Assembly: GCA_027886175.1 (NCBI GenBank)
Contig: JAJNNQ010000009.1
Location: forward strand, 19,069,501-19,133,500
Source of the DNA: Phylloscopus collybita
Taxonomy: Eukaryota; Chordata; Aves; Passeriformes; Phylloscopidae
Length of the DNA: 64,000 nucleotides
Direction: 5' to 3'
The notes under the pieces were generated by a model that saw only the letters and a program-made list of their open reading frames with translations, searched no databases and was not told the DNA's origin. Positions 12,583 through 24,192 of this stretch are shown piece after piece; the first letter of the stretch is position 1, and each line of letters begins with the position of its first letter. The position numbers were made by a program, and so were the translations under genes.

Positions 12583-13975
12583 GGAACATGGAATGTCAGA
12601 GCATCTGCTTCATTTAGGTTATCAGATCAAGATCCTTTCCCAGTTGAAAAGGAGTCAAAGTGATGAATGAAAGACACCAATCTGACAGGCAAGTGACAAG
12701 GGGACTGAAGACTAAAGCTCTTGAAATTGTAATTGATGGCCCATTAAGAAACTCCAGGCTCAACTTTGGAGACTGTCAATCTGGAGTCGGTAGCTATCAA
12801 GAACAGGGAGGCAGGAGAACGTAAGTATAAGAATGTTTGAGGCAGGCTGTGGCACTCTGCAAGAGTTACTAAGGAATGTTTAGGAAAGCCCAAAGGGGGA
12901 GAAAAAGAAGGGACCAGAGACTTAGAAAAGGAGGGGGCATGATAAAAGGAAGGATAAGAAGAGTCAGTTGTGTCTATGCAAGTCATCAGTAATTTTTTCT
13001 GACCAAGACCTGTGCCTAATCATCACTGTCTATTCTGTCTTCCTACAAGATATTTTCTAAACTGTCTTTGTAATCTCACCATTTGTCCCATGTGTGAGTG
13101 CTCAGACTGCAACTGGAGTGACAGGTCTGACAGGATCTGTGTGTCCATGGTGTGAGCAACTGGATTGGGACAGTGACTCACAGAGCCTGTCTACCTGGGT
13201 GTCAGCAGGTGTGAGGAGAGGAAGGTACATTTTTCTCAAACCTGGGAGGTGTGAGGTGGGAGTGCATCTAATTTACTAGCAAACTTCAAGCTGTCTCAGA
13301 TGGCATAGGAGGACCCAGGTCCAGGCAGAGATATCAGGCAGGGAAGGGGCTCATGGAAAGATACACAATGTGGGGTACCTTTGAATGAATGTGTATGTGT
13401 TTGCTAGTGAACATCAGACTAGCAAATGTGTTTGCTAGATCAGCCAGTGAGTAGGACACCTATGGAATGAGTAAGAGGGCTCAAGATCCAGGCAGAGATA
13501 TTGGACAGAGGAATTGTTATGCTACTTCAGGAATACATGAGCATGTGTACCTGCTTGTGAACCTAGAGAAGGGGGCTGGGGGGCAGGTGGTGTATTTTCA
13601 CTAGTGAACCCCAGTAGTCATCAACTGGAGTGGAGAAAAGGTACTTGGCTATTTGTACTTATGTTTTAGGGACCTCTTTATCTGTACTTGTGTTTCCTGT
13701 GAGTCCTGGTGGTGCCATATTTGGGGATTGGACAGTGCCTTGTCCAGACTCGTCATTGCAGCCAGCCAAGTCAGTGTTCCCGGTGTGTGCAGGAGTAGGT
13801 CTCTGGAATACATGCTCAGACTCACTGCCTCCAAAAGGGAAAGCAGCAGCTGCATGCATCAGTTTGGGAAAACAACTCCCAGGCCTCCAGGGCACCAGGC
13901 TGAGCTCTGGCAGCCAGGACAGAGAAACACCTGGGGCCCAGAGCCTGAGAGAGTCAGAGACGGCGTAACATGCCT
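12583..13975 (+). repeat. Unclassified interspersed repeat with degenerate tandem structure
   Basis: This block is more GC-rich than its flanks and looks like a repeat, probably LTR- or ERV-derived, but I could not assign a family. The motif CCAGGCAGAGATAT recurs at 13321 and 13488, about 167 bp apart. Variants of 'ctagtgaac' occur near 13404, 13554 and 13591. A perfect 9-bp-stem hairpin sits at 13400-13426. Open frames of up to 156 codons near 13630-14123 overlap one another in different frames and match no family I know. Ends are approximate and no target duplication was found. Confidence 0.45.
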
Positions 13976-16064
13976 TAGCAAAATATTGTTTCAGCCTTGC
14001 ATCTGTTACAAATGCCTAAAATATTCCTATATGGGAAAGACACTAAGGTTTTATTTCACAGTCAGTATTCTAAGGAAATATCCACCTGTTCTCTTATTTG
14101 TTGAAATTAAAAGCTATTCATAAAAATCATTTATGTAAAACTTTTTTAATTAAGTCATTTGCATTCCTTTATGACACAGTAGTCATACTTGATAGAAGAC
14201 AGAAGCTGAATAAGCATAATCTCTTTTTAATAATTTCAATATATTCTGCTAAGTATTACTGATGATTAAATTATACTGTCTGACATGTTTTGTGAAGGCA
14301 TACTGTAAAACTGAGTGTTGCTCTGGAATAAATTATTGAAAGATGTATGTCATTAGGCATTCAGCATGCATGAACCAAGTGTTTCTGGGTATCATGTTAA
14401 TCCAGGTCAGGGAAGGACAATGAAGGTCAAGGAGTCAGAGCCTTGAAAGCTTTTTAAGATATTAAGTATTACGGGGGGGGGGTCAATAGGATTTGCAAAG
14501 TGAGCAAGATAGTAGGGTGTTTTCTGAACAAGAGACAATCATAAGATCTTTGTGGAAAGAAGGCTAAATTGTTCTTCACAGACATAAATCATTGTAATAT
14601 TCTTGACAATTCTTATTATAATTACCATATTGCACTTACTTGCTGCTTTCTCTATGAAGCATCAAGAAAGGATAGTCTGTGGTGAATCCGGAATGAAGGA
14701 CTAATGTCATTCCACAGAGAACAGAAAGTAGAAAATGACTACTCTGAAGGGTTATGAAAAAAGCACCACAGGGCACACAAATTTCCATAATCAAAATGGA
14801 TGAATATTATCTCCTCCTCTAAGAGACTTTTTTCTTTTTCTTCTTTTTTGCATATTTCAAGCCGAGACTGTGGATGTGATGAATGTGATTCCAAAAATCT
14901 TCAAGAAAACATACTTACAGGACCTATCAAGTACTCTAGTATCATGTTATTTTCAAGCAATGTAAATAAAGCTTTAAAACATAAATTGAGAGACCTTTTT
15001 TTTTTGTGATCAACCTAGTCCAAGATTCTAGCACAGCTAATATGAACTTATTTTCATTTCCATGCAGATCAAAGTTCTGTGTCCCCAATATGTAAAAATA
15101 ACACTATAAAACACCACTACACTTAAAGACATGAAGAACAAGCCATATCACATATTAGGTAGGTGCAGTTACAACTAAATAAAATAATGATAAATTTTTA
15201 AGAAAAACAACTTTCTGAGAGTGTAAGATAGCTCTTTAAAGGACCATGGATTTGATATATTATTTAATAATAGATTTGACAAATAGCAAATCCAATAGGA
15301 ACAAAATATATAGCACATAAGGCACAAAGACAATGTAACTTCCCTGTTCTTTCATAACAAGAAAACCAGCTAAGAACATGCAAAATATTGATAATTGGTT
15401 ACACTGGCTCTTCTTTATAACTTTTCATAACAAAATTATCTGACTGTTAATGGTAACATTTGGCATAAATCTAAAGGAATAAAGAAGAGTAATTTGCATT
15501 TTGAACTGCATTATTCAGTTGTTGAAATGGGACAATGGTATTATTCAGAAATGAGATGGATATCCATTTTCTCATAAAATTATCTTACACTGAATCATTG
15601 TGAATATTTGTAATAAGGTAAAAATTATTGCTATTCACAGGGATAGTGGAAATGTACCAGGCTGAGATCCATATTTTGACTCATCTTACACAACTTTCAG
15701 AGGTATTCTATAAGGAATCAATACATAGACTTCATATTATGATTATTATTAAATACAAACATAGCTATTATAAAATTGAAATATAGGAGAATATTGTCTT
15801 CACTAGAGAAATAAAATTGAAGTTTTTGAAATGATAATGAATTTCCTTTTTTTTTCTTCATTGTGAATTTATGCAGCTGTCTTAAAGAGGCAATGCCTTT
15901 TTTTTTTTTTTTTTAAAGTTGATGTCACATAATTACTGAAGTTCCAATTTTTGCAAATAAATACGAATGTATTTTAATTTGTGGCTTCTCTGCTCACTCA
16001 TCATTTTCCTGTTTGGTAACTGAGTGAATGGACACATTCTAACTATTGATATTTAATACACTTG
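13976..16064. other. Unique AT-rich DNA, no gene seen
   Basis: No transposon or gene is recognised. There is a G10 run at 14473-14482 and a T17 run at 15898-15914. Sequence is otherwise ordinary AT-rich intergenic DNA. Confidence 0.5.
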
Positions 16065-16880
16065 TGTGTGTTTAAGGGGGTTTGGAGGTTTTTGGTAGGA
16101 TAGTTTTTCCTTTTGTAAGAACTGATCTTACAAGAGCTTTATGTCCTCTACATGAAATATGAAGAACTTGTTATAAAGCTCCCCCATGTAAAGGGATAAG
16201 TGGTAGAGGTTTAGAGCTGTTTATTCCACACCACACATATCATCATGGTGGGAACAGTTTTCGGCGGAAACACTGAACTCCAGAAGAGAGACTTTTTGCC
16301 TTAGCCCCTCGCAGAAAGGGATTGGTTTTGTGCCTTTATAAACTTCTGGCGGAAACACTGGGCTCACTATGGAAGTCTCCCACAGGTCTCCAGCTTCTGC
16401 CTGGTGGCATGGAATAGGCAGCTTAGTAACGTATCTCCTTCTGAATGCAATAGCCTTCCAGGTTTTGCTGTGCCCATTTTCCATTGTTTTCTGGCTGGGT
16501 GAGGGCTTTAACCACAGAAACTCTTTTGTCACATTGTTTGCTTTTTTTTTCTGAAGCCATGTGATCCCCCTGCCATCTTGCCTTTGTTCCCAGGGGGCCC
16601 ATGTGGCACAGAGGGTGGGAATGGCCACTATCCTGTCTTTGTCCTAGGGGACCAGGTGACATCTTTTGGTGGTGAACACCTTTTTTGTGGGTAAATAATT
16701 TCACTCTTTTGTACAATCTTTTTTAATAAGTGTTGTGGTTTTTGTGATTTCTTCAGTCATAAATTGTAAACTTATTGTTGCAATTTTATAATCTCTCCTA
16801 GTATTTTTCCTCCCCTGTTGAGAGGGGGTGGTTTGAATAGGATTAATTATCTTGCTAAATTTTAAAACTAGCACAAAGAG
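16065..16880 (+). mobile_element. LTR-like element, plus orientation, family uncertain
   Basis: The right part has features of an avian ERV LTR 3' region: a T-rich segment, an AATAAG hexamer near 16725, then 'ttcctcccctgttgagaggg', then a terminus 'aaactagcaca' at about 16865-16875. Two TATAAA-type boxes are present, in 'gttataaagc' near 16171 and 'ctttataaac' near 16336. The sequence between them contains two copies of GGCGGAAACACTG (about 16263 and 16349), an internal duplication. No clear target duplication or 5' terminus could be found. Open frames of about 100-135 codons on the minus strand are not supported as genes. Confidence 0.5.
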
Positions 16881-19244
16881 TACAAAAGGAAAAAATAACA
16901 TGATTTTTGGTGGGGATTATTTTTTGGTTTTGCTTGTTATTTGGGGTTTTGTTTGTTTTTAAAGAAACATTTCCCTGCATACCCACAAACCAGAACCATA
17001 TTTTTCTGTTGAATAACAAGTACCAGTTATACCACTAAAGAGTATCTCGCAGCTGCAATGCATTATGGGTATATTAGACTGACTATGCTAATCTTGATAT
17101 TATAGTGAATATGAGAAAAGTTGGACACAACTTAATAGCAGTGCTTCATCTTCCCTAAATCTCCAGATCTATGTCATTAGTGAGAAAGTTTAGAAATTCA
17201 TCCCAAAAAATCCATATTTTTCAACATTTTTCTGCAGTGGGGGTATAATAAACTTGACATTCAAAACTCTAAATTGGAAGAAAATGCTATTATTTTTTTC
17301 TTTTTCTTTTCATACTCAAAGTTTCTATAAAGAAGTAATGTTAGATACATTCAAATAGTTCCTTTTGAAATGACAGGAAAATTCTTGCTTATTTTGTCTT
17401 AATTTGACATTTCACTCATATGAGATTAATATAGAAATGCATTATTTTGATGTAATAGTCTGGTTTTCAACAAAATGAAAAGTTGAAACTGCATATTTCA
17501 AAATAATTTAAATAAAACAAGGATATGAAACAATTAATTCTAGTCTTTTCACCATTTAAAAAATAAATATATTATTGTGAAGTGTTATTTTCTTAAGAAA
17601 ATGAGAGTTACTGATAAAATTAATTCTGCAATAATCTCAATTATTTCTTGTCAATTTTGCACAGTTCATAGAACATTGTAGTAGAATTTGTTTGTTTTCC
17701 AAAGCAAGTGTAGCAAAGGACAATTCTCTGTCTATTTCAGTACAGCAGTTACAACAGGGCAAAGTACTCAAGGTACAGCTATGGAATCTATATGTAATAG
17801 AGACAAGAACTATCACATATGGGTTTTGAATGAACAGAAGTACAGTATGATTTGGCCTTCATTTCTTTTACTTTTCAACAGTGCTTACAATTCATTCAGT
17901 GTATTTCACTTTTCAGAGTCCTGCATTATAAAAGGATTTCTCAGAAACAAGGTCTAAAAAAAATTTTCTCAGCATATTTCAGTCCCTCCGGTCTCTTCCT
18001 CTTTCATCTGTTGTGTTCTGTGTGACAGAACCATCAAAAATTGAAAGGCTCTGGTGGATATTCTCTATGTTATAGTCTTCCATGACATAATTCTTCTCAA
18101 AATTCTCAAAAAGAGTCAGACAGTATGAAGGAACAAATACAAACTTTTTAATGGATCTTTAAATACTCTTTTCATATAGTTTTTGTATGTCTCATTAAAT
18201 TACTCTTCATATGTGACTAAATAAATAAAAAAGAAAATTAATAACATTTTTGAGGGGGAGGACTTTTCGGTATTCAGTAGTGTTTAATGGAGTCTAAAGA
18301 TTTATTAAAAGGACCACCATAAAAGTATCAAAATCAAAATAGCAGGTACCTTTACCAAAAATACAAAGTCATTAGTTTAGCATCTAACAGATGCTTGGAA
18401 AATGAACTTAGAGCACTGATTTGTTTAAATGTTTAACAAACAAATACTAAGTCACAATTTGTTTGGGGTTTTTTTAATAAATGAGTGATTAATGGAAGAA
18501 AATTACCTGTGCAAATGGAAACACATGATCATGATATCAATAAAATAATAATGATTTTTTTAAAGTGAATTAAATTTTGTATCAAAATTGAGGAGGAATA
18601 TTTTAACTCATATTAATAGGATTTGAGACACAGATGTGTTTCTCAGCTCCCCTCTTTGAAATTCTGTGTACTTGTATTTTGGAAACTAGAAATAACTCGA
18701 AATATTTTATATGAGGAGAATTTTTTTTTCCTAAACAAATAAAACAAATTCCCCCAAATGCAAATATTGTGAAAATAATTTTTTTACTCTTCTGAATTAA
18801 TATCTATTCACTTGCCAAATTGCCAAATATACTAAATATGGGGGTTTTAAACCATTTAAAACTCAGTGACGTAATACCATCCACACTGCAGAAATTTTTT
18901 GTTCAGACTTTGTGGCTTCTAATTTAAGAAGTATCAGTATTTTTATCACAAACCCTCTACTAACTAACTCTAGTGGTCTAATTTATTCTTCCTGTTATAC
19001 ATAATCATGTTACTGTGCCAAGAAATGTACTTTCTTTTGTAATTAAACTAATGGGTAGGCTTTGCTGACCTCAAGTATGCATATATCAAGAAAATGTTCA
19101 AGTGACACATGAAATTATCTAATCAGTTCAAATCAAATTTTAGGTTGACATTCTCGCTCCATGAAGATCAGTTCGGTTTTTATTATATTTTATTTCAACT
19201 TCACTGTCATTATGTAATTTGATCTGCTTTCCTAAGTAGAATAT
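16881..19244. other. Unique AT-rich DNA, no gene seen
   Basis: No repeat family or gene is recognised. Short homopolymer runs only. An open frame of 89 codons at 17688-17957 has no splice or family support. Confidence 0.5.
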
Positions 19245-19565
19245 AGTTTATTCAGAGAAGGCATAACAAATCTGGGGATGGGGCTTTCACAACTTTTCTG
19301 GGCAAATTCTTCCAGTGTCTGTGACCACCCTCACACTAAAGAATTTCTTCATTGTATTTAATCTAAACTGACCTCTGTTAAGTAAAAGGCCTTACCCTTT
19401 ATCTCTACACACCCTTGCAAAAATTTCCTCTCCATCTTTCTCATAGAACCCGATCAAGTACTGGAAGAGCTCTATGACGCCTTTCTGGATCCTTCTCTTC
19501 TCCAGGATGAGCAACTCCAACTCTGTCAGCATTTCTTCATAGCAGAGGTGCTCCATCCAGATTTA
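19245..19565 (-). mobile_element. CR1 LINE fragment, minus strand
   Basis: Plus-strand phrases 'actaaagaatttcttcattg', 'ttctcttctccaggatgagc' and 'ctccatccag' match the reverse complement of the CR1 ORF2 C-terminal/3' region. Both ends are eroded, there is no octamer tail, and frames are broken. It is an old internal fragment. Confidence 0.8.
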
Positions 19566-20894
19566 AGTGTCTAATTCCTGTTTGCATCCCATTGGAAACT
19601 GGTGCCTTAAGTTCCCTGGAATGTAGAATAGTTTAGGTACATGAAAACTCCTGTCTTACCTGGTATAGCTGACAAATGTGGTCAGACTGCAGAAAAAGTT
19701 TATCAGCTGTCAGTAAAGTACATTCTAATGTTTAAATTTCTACTCTATGACAGTATACATTTTTCCCTATTAGGAGTCATATACTCCATAAAAATTAATT
19801 TCTTTGAGGTTTTAAGAATTAATTTCTAACCTAATTTCTTTTAAGACTATCTCTTAAAAATATCCTGATGTCTTTTCTGAAATCAATACTTTTTGTTTTC
19901 TTTTTTTGTTTAATTGTCCAATGCTGTAGTAGTTTAAAAGATGAAAACAAGTTTATACTTTCATTAAAGAAAACTCATACAAATTAAGCAGGCTCACAAT
20001 GGCTGATATTACTATACTTATTCTTTTCTTGCTTCTAGCTCTTAAAGTTAACACAGTGTTTCAGTTTAGATAATTCTTAAAGCAATCTTAGCCAGACTAA
20101 ATGGAATAGAATGTCTGAGTCAGTCTGTTACTCACTATATAAAAATACCTCATGAAGTCTGAATTTTGAAAGATCCATAGAGAAAGGTTTCTTATTTCCC
20201 AGTTTTAAATACAATAACTCAAGCCATTTTAGACAAAACAGTTGTTTATGTTGGGCTAATTTGTTTAAAGAAAACTTCAGGTTTTGCAATTACATTAGAA
20301 AAAGGTATTTTTAAAGTAATTTTTTCATTAAAAAAATCCCTTTATTATATAGATCAGTCTATCAAGCCATCACTCCTGGCTTAATAGCCACTCATCACTT
20401 CAGAATAGGTGGGCTTTGGTCCCCAAAAAAATGGAAAAAAAGTCCACCTTGCTATCAGATGCCACTCTAGAAACGTATGGGTTTCACACAGGTCCTTGTG
20501 TCATGTCTAAGAGAACAGTGAGGATGGCTAAAATCTCAAGGCATCTCAGCTGAAACTCGAAGCTTGTCTTTAAGCAATAAAATTCTTTTACTCAGTATTT
20601 TGTGTATATTTAGTCACTTATTATACATGGAGTTCTCGGAATTCCTGTTCTTGTTTACATTTAGAAATGTAAACAATCCTTATCCATATAATTCCCTTAA
20701 AAAATATACCTTTTTCTTTTCTTTCTTTTTAAACTAAAAAGGTTATTTTTTCAGGTAGTTGTTTTGTTTAGAAATGATGATCTTGTTCTAATTCATCTAG
20801 TCCTAAAATACTCTTTCTATGAACTCTCTTGTCTAACAGCAGGCTGGATAAGGAGTATTAACATTTCTTCAGGCTTCCTCTTACACTAAAAGAC
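19566..20894. other. Mostly unique DNA, possible LTR-like end at 20370-20610
   Basis: Most of this stretch is AT-rich with no identity. Around 20370-20610 the composition changes and ends in 'ctttaagcaataaaattctt', a canonical AATAAA in a context like an LTR R region. That resemblance is weak, and no termini or duplication were found. Confidence 0.35.
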
Positions 20895-21060
20895 TGATCA
20901 ACTAGTTGAACTGCCAGGCCACTTCAGGCCAGACAAAAAGTTGCCCAAATGCCTCTTAAACACTGGCAAACCTGGGGCATTGACAATCTTTTTAGGAAAG
21001 TGTTCCAGTGTTTGACCACTCTCTCCTGGCCTAATAAGCATTACTTGAGAATTCCTGAAA
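20895..21060 (-). mobile_element. CR1 LINE fragment, minus strand
   Basis: 'ccacttcaggccagacaaaa', 'cctcttaaacactggcaaac' and 'gtgttccagtgtttgaccac' are the reverse complement of a CR1 3' region. The copy is short, lacks both ends, and is followed within 100 bp by an oppositely oriented CR1 tail. Confidence 0.75.
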
Positions 21061-21149
21061 ACAATGTTTTTTTAACCCCAGTGTTGTTATTCAGCCACCT
21101 GCCCCCCCTAGCCTTTAAATCCTTTTTGACTGCATTCGAGAGGCAGATA

Positions 21150-21275
21150 TTACAATGTGATTTACAGTCACTTTGAACCACCTGGTCTACTGGAAGGTGT
21201 TCCTGCCCATGGCAGGGGGTTGAAAGGAGATGATCTTTAAGGTCCCTTCCAACACAGATCCTTCTGTCTATAAAG
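21150..21275 (+). mobile_element. CR1 LINE 3' tail, plus strand
   Basis: A well-preserved CR1 3' end: 'ccacctggtctactggaagg', 'ctgcccatggcagggggttg', 'gagatgatctttaaggtccc' and a degenerate tail 'ccttctgtctataaag'. Being closer to the usual CR1 tail than its neighbours, it may be relatively young. Confidence 0.9.
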
Positions 21276-22494
21276 TTTAAACTGCAGGGTAGTTATTAGT
21301 TTTTATCAGTGAGAACATTATTTTAATTCACTATACATAGCAGATAGCTAAATCCTTTGCGCTTATTTAGAAGTATTTTCATCATGAGAGAAAACATTTA
21401 ATTTGCGAGTAGTGGTTAGGATTCATGTGTTCTATTAAAGCTTCCTTATTTTTGTATCCTCTGTCCCTTGAACTTATAACTGTTGCTAGTCACACTGAAC
21501 AAGCTAATTATTGCACACTTATGTTTCTGTTTAAACACATCTGCTCTGACTGGAATTGCAGAAGAAATACACTTATGGCACTCTATTGATTGGTGAGCCA
21601 TTAAGGTTCCAATTCAAGAAACACCTGCTAGTTACTCAGCCTCAGGTGTCTTGCTTGATTAAGTATTAATTCTTAAATTGATGCCAGATTCTCATTAACC
21701 TCCCCATGAATAAAGATAAGGACTAAATAAACCTGTTCTGTAAAGCAAATTTTAAATGTTCTATATCTGGCCTCTTTCTTAAGATAATTATTAGCTCAGA
21801 AGGATAATTGAGAGCAACTCCTGGCCCTTCTCAGGACAACCCCAAGAGCCACACCATGTTGTTATGACCTGCCTCTTAGGCAGAGTAACTGAGGTTGGTG
21901 TTAATAGATCCCTTGGGGTAAATTAAAATGAAACAACACTGAATGACCAATGTATATATGAGGCAGCTTTATCTTAAAACAATTTGGTTGCAGCAGAAAC
22001 AGGAATGTATCTGGTTTTGTTCTTTTCTATAAAAATGTAATGGAGAAAATATATAAGGAAAAGCTAGAAAGAGATGAAAAGTACAAGATAGTAGAACAGA
22101 AAGATATCAGCTCTTGTGGATACACTGATGATCTTTTCTATTTTGATGTCTATGTGTAGAGTGGTGGTTGCAGTCTTAATCCATTGGGGATGCAGCCTGT
22201 GAAACAAAGAGTTTGTCAAGTTACATACACTTGGTTTTATGGTGGGACACCTTGGTATCTCCACTTGCAGGGGAGTTTATACTGTCAGATGCAGCTGTGT
22301 CTTATCTGAAGGGAGGAGATTAGTATGATAAAAAGCATTACCCCATCTCTGAAGGATCTGTTTCTTATCAGCCTTTTCCCTTATCTGGAATGAAAACACT
22401 TTGTTTAAGACAGCAGTCTCTGGTTATCAGGGAAATGATAGATACAGGGCTCAACTGACGTGTCCAAGCAAAGTTACATAATGGCTCATAAGGT
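21276..22494. other. Unique DNA, no gene seen
   Basis: No repeat family is recognised. The 21540-21850 portion is less AT-biased and free of simple repeats, as conserved noncoding DNA can be, but nothing in a single sequence can show conservation. Confidence 0.45.
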
Positions 22495-22800
22495 TGCATC
22501 AATGCTTCCTGAACTCTGGCAGGCTTGGTGACCACTTCCTTAGGGAATCTGTTCAAGTGCCCAGTCACCCTCTGGATGAAGAACCTTTTCCTAATATTCA
22601 GTTTAAATCTCCCCTGAAATAGCTTCATGTTCTTCCCTCAGGTGCTAAAATTGGTCTCTAGAGAGAAAAGATCAGTGCCTGCATGCCCAGTTCCCCTCAG
22701 GAGGAAACTGTAGACTGAAATGAGTTCTTTCCTCAGTCTCCTTTTCTTTAGGCTGAACAAACCAAGCTGCTTCTCAAAAGGCTTCCCCTCTTTGTATCAA
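22495..22800 (-). mobile_element. CR1 LINE fragment, minus strand
   Basis: The plus strand reads 'tctggcaggcttggtgacca', 'ggatgaagaaccttttccta', 'gtttaaatctcccctgaaat' and 'ctcagtctccttttctttag', the reverse complement of the CR1 ORF2 C-terminal region. Frames are broken and the 3' tail is missing. Confidence 0.85.
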
Positions 22801-23439
22801 ATTCTTTTAAATTTAAATATAAATAATTTTTCAAAACTTGCTTTTAATATTAAACATAGTATAAAAGTACTTCCCTATAAGGAAAATGCAGGTGGAATCA
22901 TTAAATTAAGATGATCTTGTTAATAATTGGTCAGTTGTTCTAAAAGTGTGGACCTTTTCCACAGGAAAAATGTTGAAAACGTGAGAAAAGTAAGGGATTG
23001 TGTAATTTATGGTGTCTTTTGGAACAGAAATATAGTTTCAGAACCATTTGAACCAACTATCAAAAACAAAGGTTTGTATAGTATAGTCTTCAATTAATAG
23101 TCCTCTTGCAGCTTGATTACCATTGGAACAATTTTGCTAGTGCAAATTGGCTGGAGAAGATAATATATGTTTTACTCTTCCTTTCTCTAGGCTCAGTAAC
23201 AAGGAATGCTAAGCTCAAGTTTACAACTTTGAGAGTCTGTTAATGAAAATATACTCACAAACTCAGGCTGATGATGTCTGTCTCTCTGATTTAGGAAGTC
23301 AAGGTAAAGATGAATGGCAATTAAGTGCACTATAGAAAGATGGACACCAAGTAAGACTGTACAGGCCCTCAAGTCTGAAGATTAAAAACCAATTTATAGG
23401 ATTCCTAGATACAGATTAAGATCTTGGTTTCATCATTGG
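22801..23439. other. Unique AT-rich DNA, no gene seen
   Basis: No recognisable element or gene. It separates a minus-strand CR1 from a cluster of plus-strand CR1 tails. Confidence 0.5.
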
Positions 23440-23515
23440 TGCTACTAGGTTAAGAATTAGACTTGATTATCTTAGAGGTCTTTTCCAATCTAAATCATTA
23501 TAAGATTATATCAAT
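23440..23515 (+). mobile_element. CR1 LINE 3' tail, plus strand
   Basis: 'gacttgattatcttagaggt' and 'cttttccaatctaaatcatt' followed by 'ataagattatatc' are a degenerate CR1 terminal segment. Only the last ~75 bp can be recognised. Confidence 0.75.
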
Positions 23516-23635
23516 CAAAACCAGAGTTTTTTTTGTTTCAGACAAACTATAGCTGAAGAAAAGGCACAAGAAATGTCAACACATAAATAGGAGAATGCGG
23601 TTGAATGACACACTGTGGTGGATTCATCTTGGCCT

Positions 23636-23695
23636 ATTGCACTGGGTTTGGATTAGATGATTTTTAAAATGTACCTTCCAACCAAACCATTCTAT
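23636..23695 (+). mobile_element. CR1 LINE 3' tail, interrupted at its end by an LTR
   Basis: 'gattagatgatttttaaaat' and 'gtaccttccaaccaaaccat' followed by TCTAT are the end of a CR1 copy. The adjacent LTR at 23696 integrated in the octamer tail, duplicating TTCTAT from it. Confidence 0.75.
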
Positions 23696-24106
23696 TGTGG
23701 GAGAAAGGATTGTAAGAGAATAGAGATAGCGCTGAAGGCAATCTTGCCCCTTATGAGTTGCAGCTGTACTAATTACCAAAGAGTGGAAACAGCCTTGCCC
23801 TTAATAGGTCACAGCTATGGCCAATAAGGATGGATGTTATAAAAGAGTGGATTAGCTGGTTGAGGGAGAGTTGGAGCTTGGTGGTTGTGCTGTGAGGAGG
23901 AAGGGTTAGGTGGTTGTGCAAGGGACAGGAAGGAGTTTGCTGGTTGTGCAGAAGAAGGAAGATAGCAGGAGTCAGAGCTGTGTGGTGCTGCCTGTGAGAA
24001 CTCACAGAGAAAAGCTCTGAAGGTTTTACTGTTGGATAGTAAACTGATGGTATCAGTTTTAAACAACTGGTGCCCTGTGTGAGGGGGAGCACTGACAACA
24101 TTCTAT
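23690..24106 (+). mobile_element. Solo LTR, ERVK-type, with 6-bp target duplication
   Basis: A 405-bp LTR spans 23696-24100, begins TGTGGGAG and ends TGACAACA. It is flanked by the exact 6-bp direct repeat TTCTAT (23690-23695 and 24101-24106), the duplication size expected for ERVK (beta-like) integrases. A TATAAAA box at 23838-23844 in GTTATAAAAGAG sets plus orientation. Downstream of it, the motif 'ggtggttgtgc' or a close variant repeats three times between about 23880 and 23950. No gag, pol or env flanks it, so it is a solo LTR. Two overlapping minus-strand open frames (110 and 83 codons) are artefacts of its composition. Confidence 0.88.
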
Positions 24107-24192
24107 TTTCTGTAGCTGGCCCTGCTTAAGTTGGTGGAAGTAGACTAAAACTCCAGAGGCCCCTTCCAATCTCAATCATTCTATAATTTTAT
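24107..24192 (+). mobile_element. CR1 LINE 3' tail, plus strand
   Basis: 'tgtagctggccctgcttaag', 'ccagaggccccttccaatct' and 'tcattctataattttatga' make a typical CR1 3' end. It appears to be a second CR1 copy, distinct from the tail at 23636-23695. Confidence 0.8.

Noticed and set aside
13653..14123. 156-codon open frame with Cys-rich start
   Set aside because: Three frames overlap here in a GC-richer repeat. No signal peptide, domain or splice context supports any of them.
24065..24085. TGGTGCCC... as a retroviral primer-binding site next to the LTR
   Set aside because: The 6-bp duplication places this sequence inside the LTR, not after it, so it cannot be a primer-binding site for this element.
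23769..24101. 110-codon minus-strand frame rich in Ser, Thr, Pro and His
   Set aside because: It is antisense to the 405-bp ERVK-type LTR and its GGTTGTG repeats.
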